Shown here in pieces: positions 8,261 to 19,239 of a stretch of DNA of 64,000 nucleotides. The number at the start of each line of letters is the position of its first letter. Position 1 is the first letter of the stretch. This stretch comes from Labrys sp. WJW. Lineage in GTDB: Bacteria; Pseudomonadota; Alphaproteobacteria; Rhizobiales; Labraceae. Made by a program: the position numbers and the translations under genes. The stretch is from the NCBI RefSeq assembly GCF_001676615.1, contig NZ_LYXZ01000006.1, positions 186,001-250,000 of the forward strand. The letters run 5' to 3'. The notes below the pieces were generated by a model. The model was not told where the DNA came from. It did not search any database and was given only the letters and a program-made list of their open reading frames with translations.

Positions 8261-8415
8261 CCTTCTCCCCTTGCGGGAGAAGGTGCCCGAAGGGCGGATG
8301 AGGGGAGATACGCAACGATGGAGGGTGGTCGCCGTCACCCCTCATCCGTCATTGCATTCGCAATGCCACCTCTAGTCAACTCAAGAGAGTTGACGACACC
8401 CACAAGGGGAGAAGG
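8261..8415. repeat. Composite intergenic repeat, family A, with nested mini-hairpin
   Basis: The outer ends are CCTTCTCCCCTTGCGGGAG and its near complement around 8400-8415. The middle carries the paired GGATGAGGG / CCCTCATCC segments typical of this repeat. The right arm is interrupted at 8373-8398 by a small hairpin (GTCAACTC, AAGA, GAGTTGAC). Related units are at 14841-14995 and, reduced, at 5284-5306 and 63083-63105. Confidence 0.8.
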
Positions 8416-8428
8416 CTTGTCGCGCCCC

Positions 8429-9223
8429 TCACCTCCCCGGCTGCAGCATCGTCTCCAGGTCGGGCAGTTCGCTGTGATGGACGAGGAGCACGCCGAGCTT
8501 GCGGGCGAGCTGCTCGGCCGAATTGGTGAAATCCCGGTTGGAGACCACCACCGCGTAATCGGCATCGGCGAAGCCGGCGGCGGCATGGGCCTCCTGCACG
8601 GCCTTGTTGCCGACGGGATTGCCGAAATAGAGCTTGCATTGCAGGGCGACGGAGAGGTCGTCCCGTCGCGCCAGGATGTCGATGCCCTGGTCGCCCGACT
8701 GGCCCGTCACCTCCGCCTCCCAGCCGGCCTTGCGCAGGAGATCGGCGCAGAGATGCTCGTAGTCCTGCGGCGTGATTTCCTCCATCGCTTCCGGGATACG
8801 CGTATCGGGCTGGGCCGAGGCCCACTTGCCCACCATGCGGGTGGCCAGCGCATCGAAACGGGGGATGTCCTTCTCGTCGAGCGAGAGCTTGGTCGAATCG
8901 CGAAAGCGCACCAGCTCGTCACGCCATTTGTCGAATTCCTCGGCGCCATAGGCATTGACCCGCACCAGCTGGCGATAGCGCTTGGTCAGAGCCTGGTCGT
9001 GGCGGCGGATCAGGCGGCGCCATTCGGGGCTGTCGCCGCCGACGGGCAGCAGGCCGAGCCGCGTCGCCAGCCAGACCAGCACGAGGGCGGCGAGGGCAAG
9101 GCCGGCGGCGATGCCCGTCAGGCGGTCGAGACGCGCCAGATTCATCGCGACGATGAAGACGATCGCGAATTTGGTCAGGTTGACCCACGTCGACGCGCGA
9201 AATATGCCGAATCCCCGAAACAT
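8429..9223 (-). CDS. Membrane-anchored Mrr-like restriction endonuclease-fold protein
   Basis: A 264-residue protein. Two hydrophobic segments lie at the N-terminus (about residues 16-30 and 36-58). A basic linker follows, then a C-terminal Mrr_cat/PD-(D/E)XK nuclease domain. The catalytic pattern is visible: YEHL with the helix-1 glutamate, GDQGIDI with the catalytic Asp, and LQCK with the Q-x-K strand. Proteins of this type are predicted to cleave modified or foreign DNA from a membrane location, but no methylase or other restriction gene is adjacent. It is convergent with the C45 gene. The start follows directly from the first Met of the hydrophobic region. Confidence 0.75.
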   Translation of the reverse strand: MFRGFGIFRASTWVNLTKFAIVFIVAMNLARLDRLTGIAAGLALAALVLVWLATRLGLLPVGGDSPEWRRLIRRHDQALTKRYRQLVRVNAYGAEEFDKWRDELVRFRDSTKLSLDEKDIPRFDALATRMVGKWASAQPDTRIPEAMEEITPQDYEHLCADLLRKAGWEAEVTGQSGDQGIDILARRDDLSVALQCKLYFGNPVGNKAVQEAHAAAGFADADYAVVVSNRDFTNSAEQLARKLGVLLVHHSELPDLETMLQPGR

Positions 9224-9287
9224 GGGCTGGTTCTAGCGCAAATATCTTGCCAAGAGGTTGGATGAGAAAGCCGAAAAGGGGCGAAGC

Positions 9288-9608
9288 GTGGGCGGCATCA
9301 TTCGTGTTATCATTGCGGTGGCATTGTTGTGCAGCCTGCCTGCCGTTGCGCAGGCGGGCATCCGCTTCGGCCCGGCGACCTGCCCGGTCCCCGCCGATGC
9401 GGCGTTCAAGGTCCTGGGCGCCAGGGGCGAGGTCGACGGCGTTGCCTCCGAATATGCCTGGTTGCGCAAGAACAGGCCCGGCTGGCGGCGCGACCGGCAG
9501 GTCCTGTTGAACCGGAACGGGCGCCTTTACGACGTGCTGGATATTTCCAAGGGCAGTGCGAAACAGGCGATCTGCTTCGATATCAGTGATTTCTTCGGCA
9601 AGATGTGA
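9288..9608 (+). CDS. Small secreted protein
   Basis: About 106 residues from a GTG start (AAGGGG upstream), or 116 from a TTG at 9258 that has AGAGG next to it. The start carries a clear signal peptide (VGGIIRVIIAVALLCSLPAVAQA). The mature part is about 80 residues with two cysteines and no domain I recognise. It is followed 6 bases later by slyX, so the two are probably co-transcribed. Confidence 0.6.
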   Translation: MGGIIRVIIAVALLCSLPAVAQAGIRFGPATCPVPADAAFKVLGARGEVDGVASEYAWLRKNRPGWRRDRQVLLNRNGRLYDVLDISKGSAKQAICFDISDFFGKM

Positions 9609-9614
9609 GGGGCC

Positions 9615-9836
9615 ATGACCGAGATCGAGACGCTCAGCGCCCGCATCGACGCGCTGGAAACGCGTGTGGCCTTTCAGGACGAGACCATCGAGGATCTCAA
9701 CCAGGCCATCATTGCGCAATGGAAGCAGATCGAGGCGCTGAACCGGTTGCTCGTCCAGCTCCAGGATCGCGTCGAGATCGGCGAGCAACGGGCCGATCTC
9801 GCCGGGTTGCCCGAACCGCCGCCGCCGCATTATTGA
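9615..9836 (+). CDS. slyX: SlyX family protein
   Basis: 73 residues forming one long heptad-repeat helix (ARIDALETRVAFQDETIEDL then QIEALNRLLVQLQDRV), ending in the Pro-rich, His-Tyr tail (PPPPHY) typical of SlyX. The family has no defined biochemical role. It sits between a small secreted protein and a basic small protein with short gaps, suggesting a three-gene operon. Confidence 0.85.
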   Translation: MTEIETLSARIDALETRVAFQDETIEDLNQAIIAQWKQIEALNRLLVQLQDRVEIGEQRADLAGLPEPPPPHY

Positions 9837-9850
9837 GGATCGAGACAATC

Positions 9851-10180
9851 ATGCCGGAACCGACCGTGACCGAAGATCCGCAATCCACCACCCCGATATC
9901 GCTTGCTCAAGCGGCCCGCCTTCTCGGCGTGGAAGCCAAGCCGCTCGCCAATGTCGCGCGCCAGCACGGCTTCTTCACGGCCATGGGCAGGGAGGTCTTC
10001 TTCACGCAGGAGCAGCTCAAGCAGGTGAAGGCGCTGCTGAAGGACAAGGCAAGGGCGGAAAAGAGGGCCGACTCGCGCAAGAAGAAGCCCACTTCCACCT
10101 TCGGCGTGCATGAGAGCACGGAACTGCGCAAGCAGCGCCGCCGCACCAAGAAGCGCCAGGCCAAGAAGGAAGAAGAGTAG
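9851..10180 (+). CDS. Small basic protein with HTH-like N-terminus
   Basis: 109 residues, starting at the ATG 14 bases after slyX. Residues about 15-45 (ISLAQAARLLGVEAKPLANV) look like an excisionase-type helix-turn-helix. The C-terminal third is very basic (KKRQAKKEEE tail). I do not recognise the family. It could bind nucleic acid. The stop codon is followed at once by a perfect 26-bp inverted repeat that probably terminates the operon. Confidence 0.6.
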   Translation: MPEPTVTEDPQSTTPISLAQAARLLGVEAKPLANVARQHGFFTAMGREVFFTQEQLKQVKALLKDKARAEKRADSRKKKPTSTFGVHESTELRKQRRRTKKRQAKKEEE

Positions 10181-10182
10181 TT

Positions 10183-10265
10183 CTGGGAGCGCGGACGTCC
10201 TCGTCCGCAACTTCTTCCTAAAACGCGTTGTTTCCAAGAGCGGACGAGGACGTCCGCGCTCCCAG
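10183..10265. repeat. Palindromic intergenic repeat, family B (copy 1)
   Basis: Perfect 26-bp arms, 10183-10208 and 10240-10265, beginning CTGGGAGCGCGGACGTCC, with a 31-base loop. It lies between two convergent stop codons (10180 and 10267), so it may serve as a bidirectional terminator. Related copies are at 13687-13800, 34551-34626 and 61173-61252. Confidence 0.85.
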
Positions 10266-10266
10266 G

Positions 10267-13200
10267 TTACGCCAAACTCGACCGGCTGCCCTCCAGCGCC
10301 GCCACCGCCAGCGGGTTCTCTTCCCTCACACCGAAATGCCGGCGCTTGCCCAGCACCTGCTCGACGATGGCGCGGGTATAGAGCCCCGGGCCGCTCGAAT
10401 AGATGCGCCAGCCACCGTCGACATCGACCGTCCCCGCCCTGACCCGGCCCCATTCTGCGCTGGCGACATAGCGGTCGGGGAAGGCGGCGTCGGAGGAGGA
10501 GAAATAGGTGTTGCGCTGGCGCAGCGATGCGTTGGGAAGGCGCTGCGTCACCGCGATCGGGTTGATCAGGGCAAGGCCGTCCCAGACCTTCTGGGCCTCG
10601 CCATGCTTGGCCAGGGCCTCGCAATAACGCAGATGGGCGTGCACATACATCAGGCCGATTTCGCGCCCGAAGAAGGACGAGGATTCGGCGCGGCGGAACA
10701 GTTTTTCCGGGCCGCCATTGTAGACTACGGGCCGGTTCATCAGATGGGCGCCGTCGGGCAGCAGCAGATGCTCCTCGATCAGCTTGAGGTGGCGGCGTGC
10801 CTGATCATGCGTGAACAGGCCGCCGATGATCGGCTGCGTCATCGAGATCAGCGAATAGGACAGGCCCGTCCTGGTGTCGCTGGGATGCAGCAGCAGTTCG
10901 ACGCCGCCCTTCTTCGCATCGACCGGGGCGATGTCGGTTTCGGTGGGAGCCGCCTCCTCTTCACCGAAGATCTCGGGATCGAACAGGCCGTAGCCGGCCA
11001 CCACCCCGTCGCGGACGAGATGCTGGTTGAAATCGCCGCGCATGCGGGCCGCGAGATCGGACAATTCGGCGCTGCGGGCTGTCTCGCCCCGGCGCTTGAG
11101 GATGGAAGAATAGCGCACGACCTGTTCATAGAGCAGCGCCACGGTCCAGCTGGACACCATCCAGTCGCGCAAGTGCGGATCGGCGGGCTGGAGCGAATCG
11201 TTCCAGTCGCCCTCGCCATAGCGCACCAGATGGGTGCCGGGGATGAAGCTGGCCGAAACCGTGGCGAGGAGCTTGTCGACATGGGCGGCGAGCGTCGACC
11301 GCGCCGCAGTCGCCGCATTCTTGTCATCGCGCCACGGCGCCTGCGCCTCGAGCACGGCGAGGTCGCCGGTGGCCTCGACATAGTCGCAGAGGGCCTTCAG
11401 CGGCCAGACGATGACGTCGCCATGGCTGTCGCCGGCCCGGATATAGGGATAGGGCTCGAGCATGAACCATTGCGGCCAGTCGCCTCGCGATTGCGATTGC
11501 TCGCCGAACAAAGTGAGCAGGATGTGGCGCACCTCGGCATCGTGCTCGAGGGCCAGCATCAGTTCGACCGGGCCTTGGCAGACGTCGCGGGTGCCCCAGG
11601 CGGCACCCGTATATTGTTCCAGGCCATGCGGCACGGTCAGATGCATCATGGCGTCATGGGCGAGCCAGGGCAGGAAGAGATCCTGGGCCTCGACATCCGG
11701 CCCGCTTCCCCTAAGGCGCAGATCGCGGGTGAGCAGGCTCCAGAACGCGCGCGCCGGGGCGAGCAGGCTCTCGGCATCCGGCCCGGCGGCGAAGCGCGCG
11801 GCCAGTCGTTCCGCCTCGGCGGCCGATGTCATCGAGCCGGTGACGGCGAAGGCGAGTTCGTTGGTGGCCTGGGAACGCAGGGCGACATAGGCGCCGCCGC
11901 GCGCCTGGCCGTCGACATAGAGCAGTTCGTCGCCGCCCACGGCCTCGACCGCTGAAGGGGTCGAGGTCACCAGGTGATAGGCCGCTTGCCTGTAGGTTTG
12001 CCCCCACAGCCAGTCCGAACCGGGCGTGAGGCTGATGCGCTTGGCTGAAGCATCGATGGTGACGGTGCCGGTCTGCTCATAGTCGCGCTCGCCCATCACC
12101 ACATGGCCGAACACCAGGAAGCGGCAGGGAGCCCCGTCGACGCTGACGCGCCATTGCATGGCGGGCGCGTCGCCGGCGGCGACGGCATGCACGGTGACGG
12201 TGCGCCCGGGCAGGCGATAGATCCAGCGGGCATCGCTCAGCCCGATGTCGAAGGCGCTCGGCACGGCAAGCAGCTTCCAGCCGTTGCCCTGGTCCACGAG
12301 GATGCGCAGGCCGCTGCCGCGCGTGATGTTGTAGGGATCGCGCGAGACCGAGAACAGCTTGTGGAAGGAGGTGTTGCCGATGGTGAGCTGCGCCCCGAAC
12401 ACGCCGTGCATCCAGGCGGTGGAGCACAGGGTCGCGTCGTCCAGCCGCATGCTGGCGCCGCTGCGCAGGAGGGCGCCGTGGCGGCGTGCGACCTCGGCTT
12501 CCTTGGCAGCGAGCACGACATGCCGGTTCTGCTCGCCCTCCGGCACGAAGAAGGAGAGCAAGGTGCCGTCCTGGGTTTCTTCAGCCCGGCGTTCGGGATA
12601 GAGCGTGGCGATCTCGCCCGCCTCCAGCGGCAATGCCACCAGGGGAGCGGCATCCTGCACCAGGCTGCGCGCCGGCTCGGCTGGCGAAGGCGTATCCGTG
12701 CCGGTTTCCCCCGCACGGGCGGCTGCGGCGACGGCCACGGGCAGGTCGGCCGGGCCGGAAGCGGCCCGGTGATCGGGGGATAGCAGGCCGAAGAAGGTGA
12801 TCTCGGCGCTCGAGCTCTGCCCGACGCTGACGGGGTTGGACTGCAGGGCGATGCAGCCGACCTCGTGCTGCCGGCGCTGCGAGGGCAGGTCGGTGCCGAA
12901 GGCGGCAGCGAATAGGCCGGTCATGCGGTAATCCGGGCCGAGGACCTGGATCGCGTCGGTGGCGAAGCCTTTCGCCCCGGTGACGCAGCCCTGTGCCAGC
13001 CAGGGAAATTTGCCGCCCTGCGACAGGTTCTGCCGGCTCATCAGCACCGGGCCGAGGGTTTCGTGATGCTCGACATGGTGGTCGAGATATTGCGAGACAT
13101 AGGCCTCGCTGTTCATCAGGAAGCCGCGGCTGCCGAGGCCGACATCCTGGATGAGGACGAGGTCGCAGGGCTGGGCCGACCCCGAGCCGGACAGTTCGAC

Positions 13201-13572
13201 CTGCCAGAACCAGAGCGCCTCGCTGGGATGGAGTGCGAGCCTTACCCGATAGGCGATGCCGCCGGCCTCGCTTTGCCAGACCGCGCTGGAGCCAGACGCC
13301 GCGAACCGGCCCTTGGCACCGGGGCCGACCAGTTCCCGGACGAAGGGATTTGCGCCGCCGGCCCGCAGATAGAGCCGGCCGATGCCGCCATGGACGGGCG
13401 ATCCCAGCACCTGGTTGAGGGTGATACGGTCCTTGCCGTCGTCATGGTCGATCGCAAAGACCGTGCCGTTCTCCAGGAAGGAGACGCTGAGGCCGCCGGT
13501 GTTGCGGATTGTCCTGAGCTGGAGATCCTTTTCGCGCGGGATCGAAAATTGGCGCGTGCTGCCATCGGCCAT
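10267..13572 (-). CDS. GH94-type phosphorylase, possibly 1,2-beta-oligoglucan phosphorylase
   Basis: A 1101-residue protein. The start at 13572 is set by GAGGAG seven bases upstream. The N-terminal half is beta-sandwich-like and the second half is an (alpha/alpha)6 catalytic barrel. The glycoside phosphorylase general-acid motif is visible (GEGDWNDSL, catalytic Asp in DWND), with WGTRDVCQGPVE, RRAESSSFFGREIG and NAEW-like segments. The length is near that of the 1,2-beta-oligoglucan phosphorylases and much shorter than cyclic-beta-glucan synthases. The enzyme would phosphorolyse a beta-glucan to glucose-1-phosphate in the cytoplasm. No sugar transporter is adjacent. Linkage specificity is inference from overall resemblance. 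Confidence 0.7.
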   Translation of the reverse strand: MADGSTRQFSIPREKDLQLRTIRNTGGLSVSFLENGTVFAIDHDDGKDRITLNQVLGSPVHGGIGRLYLRAGGANPFVRELVGPGAKGRFAASGSSAVWQSEAGGIAYRVRLALHPSEALWFWQVELSGSGSAQPCDLVLIQDVGLGSRGFLMNSEAYVSQYLDHHVEHHETLGPVLMSRQNLSQGGKFPWLAQGCVTGAKGFATDAIQVLGPDYRMTGLFAAAFGTDLPSQRRQHEVGCIALQSNPVSVGQSSSAEITFFGLLSPDHRAASGPADLPVAVAAAARAGETGTDTPSPAEPARSLVQDAAPLVALPLEAGEIATLYPERRAEETQDGTLLSFFVPEGEQNRHVVLAAKEAEVARRHGALLRSGASMRLDDATLCSTAWMHGVFGAQLTIGNTSFHKLFSVSRDPYNITRGSGLRILVDQGNGWKLLAVPSAFDIGLSDARWIYRLPGRTVTVHAVAAGDAPAMQWRVSVDGAPCRFLVFGHVVMGERDYEQTGTVTIDASAKRISLTPGSDWLWGQTYRQAAYHLVTSTPSAVEAVGGDELLYVDGQARGGAYVALRSQATNELAFAVTGSMTSAAEAERLAARFAAGPDAESLLAPARAFWSLLTRDLRLRGSGPDVEAQDLFLPWLAHDAMMHLTVPHGLEQYTGAAWGTRDVCQGPVELMLALEHDAEVRHILLTLFGEQSQSRGDWPQWFMLEPYPYIRAGDSHGDVIVWPLKALCDYVEATGDLAVLEAQAPWRDDKNAATAARSTLAAHVDKLLATVSASFIPGTHLVRYGEGDWNDSLQPADPHLRDWMVSSWTVALLYEQVVRYSSILKRRGETARSAELSDLAARMRGDFNQHLVRDGVVAGYGLFDPEIFGEEEAAPTETDIAPVDAKKGGVELLLHPSDTRTGLSYSLISMTQPIIGGLFTHDQARRHLKLIEEHLLLPDGAHLMNRPVVYNGGPEKLFRRAESSSFFGREIGLMYVHAHLRYCEALAKHGEAQKVWDGLALINPIAVTQRLPNASLRQRNTYFSSSDAAFPDRYVASAEWGRVRAGTVDVDGGWRIYSSGPGLYTRAIVEQVLGKRRHFGVREENPLAVAALEGSRSSLA

Positions 13573-13860
13573 GGCCTGTCTCCTCAAGCTGGCCGGCCGA
13601 TAGGCGACACCCGCGAATCGCAGGGCCATCGGTCGACCTTGTCAGGACGCTACTCGGGAGGCAAAAGCGGGTCCTGTCAACGGTTCCAAGATGCGGACGA
13701 GACGTCCGCGGTCCCAGCCGCACCGTTTCCCGCACGACATTGGCCAGGTTGGAGCATGAACCGCCATGACTGGGACCGCGGACGTCTCGTCCGCATCTTG
13801 CCCCCCCCGAGCTGGCCGCGCATCTGAGGGAAAAACAAGACAGAACAAGGCGAGATGGGC
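13573..13860. repeat. Intergenic region with family B repeat (copy 2)
   Basis: Arms 13687-13717 and 13770-13800 are perfect 31-bp complements (CAAGATGCGGACGAGACG...). The loop is 52 bases. The stem reads GACGTCC where copies elsewhere read GCGTCC, with compensating changes on the other arm. Between 13801 and 13860 only a C-run and unremarkable sequence are seen. Confidence 0.8.
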
Positions 13861-13890
13861 TTGTTGCACAAGACGCGGCTGCGCTATAAT
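13861..13890 (+). promoter_or_regulatory. Putative sigma-70 promoter of folD
   Basis: TTGTTG (13861-13866), an 18-base spacer and a perfect TATAAT (13885-13890) lie about 50 bases before the folD start. The surrounding sequence is unusually AT-rich for this genome. Confidence 0.65.
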
Positions 13891-13940
13891 TTATTCTGAA
13901 GAAAAAAATTCCACTGCCCGTAAAACAACGAAAGCTCGCC

Positions 13941-14828
13941 ATGACCGAATTGATCGACGGCAACGTCCATGCGGCCAATGTCCGCGCCCGTACCAAGGTT
14001 CGCGCCGAGGCCTTTGCCGCCGCCCATGGGCGCAAGCCGCGCCTCGACGTGGTGATCGTCGGCAACAATCCGGCGAGCCGGGCCTATGTGAACACCAAGG
14101 CCAAGATGGCGCATGAGACGGCGATCGACGGCCGCCTGATCGAGCTGCCGGAGACCGTGTCCAAGGAAGAGCTGCTCGGCGTGATCGCAGGCCTCAACGC
14201 CGATCCGGGCGTCGACGGCATCCTGGTGCAGCTGCCGCTGCCCGATCATCTCGACGGCCAGATGATGATCGACGCCATCCATCCGGCCAAGGATGTCGAC
14301 GGCTTCCACCCGATGAATGTCGGCAAGCTCTTCACGGCGTCCAGGATCGATCCGGAAGCTATGCTGATCCCCTGCACCCCGCTCGGTTCGCTGCTGATGC
14401 TGCTCGATACCGTGGGCAAGGAAGGGCTTTCCGGCAAGAAGGCCGTGGTCGTCGGCCGCTCCAACATCGTCGGCAAGCCGATGGGCGCGCTCCTGCTCGC
14501 CTATGACTGCACGGTGACGACGGCCCATTCGCGCACCAAGGACCTGCCCGCCGTCTGCCGCGAGGCCGACATTCTCGTCGCCGCCGTCGGCCGGCCTGAA
14601 ATGGTCAAGGGCGACTGGATCAAGGACGGCGCCGTGGTCATCGATGTCGGCATCAACCGCGTGCCCACCGAGGACGGCAAGGGCCGCATCGTCGGCGACG
14701 TCGCCACCAAGGAAGCCATGGGCAAAGCCTCCTACATCACCCCGGTTCCCGGCGGCGTCGGCAAGATGACGGTGGCCTGCCTGCTGCACAACACCATCGT
14801 GGCCGCGGAAGCCAGGGTGAAGGGGTAA
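13941..14828 (+). CDS. folD: Bifunctional methylenetetrahydrofolate dehydrogenase/cyclohydrolase FolD
   Basis: 295 residues, normal length for FolD. It shows the substrate-site motif [10 protein letters not shown] with the catalytic Lys, [18 protein letters not shown], the NADP-binding loop [13 protein letters not shown] and the C-terminal [11 protein letters not shown] signature. It interconverts 5,10-methylene-THF, 5,10-methenyl-THF and 10-formyl-THF in the cytosol, supplying C1 units for purines and recovering them from methyl-group oxidation. This may connect with the GcvT/FAD dehydrogenase and Tmm genes further along. It is transcribed alone from the promoter at 13861-13890. Confidence 0.97.
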   Translation: MTELIDGNVHAANVRARTKVRAEAFAAAHGRKPRLDVVIVGNNPASRAYVNTKAKMAHETAIDGRLIELPETVSKEELLGVIAGLNADPGVDGILVQLPLPDHLDGQMMIDAIHPAKDVDGFHPMNVGKLFTASRIDPEAMLIPCTPLGSLLMLLDTVGKEGLSGKKAVVVGRSNIVGKPMGALLLAYDCTVTTAHSRTKDLPAVCREADILVAAVGRPEMVKGDWIKDGAVVIDVGINRVPTEDGKGRIVGDVATKEAMGKASYITPVPGGVGKMTVACLLHNTIVAAEARVKG

Positions 14829-14840
14829 AAGCGCGACCAG

Positions 14841-14995
14841 CCTTCTCCCCTTGCGGGTATCGTCCACTCCACTTGGAGTGGACTGGGTGCCCCGAAGGGG
14901 CGGATGAGGGGTGAAACTCGACATGGATGGGGGGCGTCAACACCCCTCATCCGTCATTGCTTCGCAATGCCACCTTCTCCCGCAAGGGGAGAAGG
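14841..14995. repeat. Composite intergenic repeat, family A, with nested mini-hairpin
   Basis: Same design as 8261-8415: CCTTCTCCCCTTGCGGG at the left, GGATGAGGG / CCCTCATCC in the middle, and CCCGCAAGGGGAGAAGG at the right. Here the left arm is interrupted at 14859-14886 by a hairpin with 10-bp perfect arms (GTCCACTCCA / TGGAGTGGAC). It lies between convergent folD and methylmalonyl-CoA mutase genes. Confidence 0.8.
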
Positions 14996-14998
14996 TTT

Positions 14999-17176
14999 CT
15001 AGCGCCGCTCGTTGCTCAGCCGCCCTTCCAGCAGATCGAGCACGGTGCGCGCCGCGTCGAGGACCGGCGTGCCCGGGCCGAACACAGCCGCAACCCCGGC
15101 CTCGCGCAGGAAATCATAGTCCTGGCGCGGAATGACGCCGCCGCAGACCACGGCGATATCGGCCCGGCCGCGCGCCTTCAGCCTTTCGATCAGCTGGGGC
15201 AGCAGCGTCTTGTGGCCGGCCGCCAGCGAGGAGACGCCGACGACGTCGACCTTCTCGGCGAGGGCGAGGTCGACGGCCTCGTCCGGTGTCTGGAACAGCG
15301 GGCCGGCAACCACCTCGAAACCCATGTCGGTGAAGGCCGATGCCACCACACGGGCACCGCGGTCATGGCCGTCCTGGCCGAGCTTGGCCACCAGGATGCG
15401 CGGCTTGGCCCCGCGCTGTGCCGTGAAATTGGCGATGCGGTCCGCAAGAATTGACACTTCCGGCCCCTCGCCGAAGGCAGGGCGATAGATATCCGCCACC
15501 ACCTTGGGGCGGGCACTGTGGTCGCCGAACACAGCCCTGAGCGCGTCGGAGATCTCGCCGACGGTGGCGCGATGGCGGGCCGCCTCCACGGCGGCCTCCA
15601 GCAAATTGCCGGTACCCGAGCGGGCCACCTCGGCGAGAGCGGCGAGGGCCCTGGCCACGGCCTGCGGGTCACGCCGGCGCTTGATATCGTCCAGCCGCCG
15701 GATCTGCGCGGCGCGCACGGCGTGGTTGTCGATGTCGAGGCTGTCGATCGCGGGCTCGTCCTCGAGCTGGTAGCGGTTGACGCCGACAACCACCTCGTCG
15801 CCGCGGTCGACGGCCGCCTGCCGCTTGGTCGCGGCCTCCTCGATCAGGCGCTTGGGCAGGCCGGCCGCCACCGCCGCCGTCATGCCGCCCATCGCCTCCA
15901 CTTCCTCGATCAGCGCCCAGGCCTGGGTTGCAAGGTCATGGGTGAGGCTTTCGAGATAATAGGAGCCGGCCAGGGGATCGACCACCTTGGTCACGCCGGT
16001 CTCGTGCTGCAAGATCAGCTGGGTGTTGCGGGCGATGCGGGCCGAGAATTCCGTCGGCAGCGCGATCGCCTCGTCGAAGGAATTGGTGTGCAGTGACTGG
16101 GTGCCGCCGAGAGCCGCCGCCATCGCTTCATAGGCCGTGCGCACGATGTTGTTGTAGGGATCGCGCTCGGCCAGCGACACGCCCGAGGTCTGGCAATGAG
16201 TGCGCAGCATCAGCGATTGCGGATCCTTCGGGCCGAACTCGGTCATGATGCGCGACCACAGGAGCCGGGCCGCCCGCAGCTTGGCCACCTCCATGAAGAA
16301 ATTCATGCCGATGGCGAAGAAGAAGGAGAGCCGCCCGGCGAAGGCGTCGACGTCGAGGCCCTTGCCCAGCGCCGCCCGCACATAGTCGCGGCCATCCGCC
16401 AGGGTGAAGGCGAGCTCCTGCACCAAGGTCGCCCCCGCCTCCTGCATGTGATAGCCGGAAATCGAGATCGAATTGAAGCGCGGCATCTCCTTGGCGGTGT
16501 AGGCGATGATGTCGGCGACAACACGCATCGAGGCTTCCGGCGGGTAGATATAGGTGTTGCGGGTGATGAATTCCTTGAGGATGTCGTTCTGGATCGTACC
16601 CGATAGTTTCGCGCGCGATACGCCCTGTTCCTCGCCCGCCACGATGAAGAAGGCCAGCACCGGCAGCACCGCCCCGTTCATGGTCATGGAGACCGACATC
16701 TCCTCCAGTGGGATGGAGTCGAACAGGATCTTCATGTCCTCGACGCTGTCGATGGCGACACCGGCCTTGCCGACATCGCCCTCCACGCGGGGATGATCGG
16801 AATCATAGCCGCGATGGGTGGCAAGGTCGAAGGCGACGGAAAGGCCCTTCTGCCCGGCCGCCAATGCCTTGCGATAGAAGGCGTTCGAGGCTTCGGCGGT
16901 GGAGAAGCCGGCATATTGGCGGATGGTCCAGGGCCGGCCGGCATACATGGTGGCGCGCGGGCCGCGCAGGAAAGGCTGCTGGCCCGGCAGGGAGCCGAGA
17001 TGGGCGACGCCGTCGAGATCGGCCTGCGTATAGAGCGGCTTGACCGCGATGCCCTCCGGGGTGTGCCAGGTCAGGCTGTCAGCATCGGCCTTGACCTCTT
17101 TCCTGGCGAGGGCGCGCCAGTCTTCGAGCGCGGTGTCGGCTGCGGAAGCCGGTGCTGATATGGCGGATCCGGACAT
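14999..17176 (-). CDS. scpA: Methylmalonyl-CoA mutase
   Basis: 725 residues, the full-length catalytic subunit. The N-terminal TIM barrel includes [19 protein letters not shown] and the coenzyme-A site. The C-terminal B12 domain carries the DGHDRG motif, with the lower-axial histidine at about residue 604, and [14 protein letters not shown]. It converts (R)-methylmalonyl-CoA to succinyl-CoA using adenosylcobalamin. It is the last gene of a three-gene block with pccA and pccB, giving the complete propionyl-CoA to succinyl-CoA route apart from the epimerase. The start at 17176 has GAGG upstream; an alternative ATG at 17188 overlaps the pccA stop as ATGA, so the genes are translationally coupled either way. 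Confidence 0.95.
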   Translation of the reverse strand: MSGSAISAPASAADTALEDWRALARKEVKADADSLTWHTPEGIAVKPLYTQADLDGVAHLGSLPGQQPFLRGPRATMYAGRPWTIRQYAGFSTAEASNAFYRKALAAGQKGLSVAFDLATHRGYDSDHPRVEGDVGKAGVAIDSVEDMKILFDSIPLEEMSVSMTMNGAVLPVLAFFIVAGEEQGVSRAKLSGTIQNDILKEFITRNTYIYPPEASMRVVADIIAYTAKEMPRFNSISISGYHMQEAGATLVQELAFTLADGRDYVRAALGKGLDVDAFAGRLSFFFAIGMNFFMEVAKLRAARLLWSRIMTEFGPKDPQSLMLRTHCQTSGVSLAERDPYNNIVRTAYEAMAAALGGTQSLHTNSFDEAIALPTEFSARIARNTQLILQHETGVTKVVDPLAGSYYLESLTHDLATQAWALIEEVEAMGGMTAAVAAGLPKRLIEEAATKRQAAVDRGDEVVVGVNRYQLEDEPAIDSLDIDNHAVRAAQIRRLDDIKRRRDPQAVARALAALAEVARSGTGNLLEAAVEAARHRATVGEISDALRAVFGDHSARPKVVADIYRPAFGEGPEVSILADRIANFTAQRGAKPRILVAKLGQDGHDRGARVVASAFTDMGFEVVAGPLFQTPDEAVDLALAEKVDVVGVSSLAAGHKTLLPQLIERLKARGRADIAVVCGGVIPRQDYDFLREAGVAAVFGPGTPVLDAARTVLDLLEGRLSNERR

Positions 17177-17184
17177 GGCTGGCC

Positions 17185-19206
<2,022 letters not shown>

Positions 19207-19239
19207 GGGCGCCAATCAGGGTTTGCGTAGCACGGTTCC

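Noticed and set aside
8261..8415. CRISPR-like array
   Set aside because: The repeated segments are inverted arms of one palindromic unit, not regularly spaced direct repeats; no cas genes are present.
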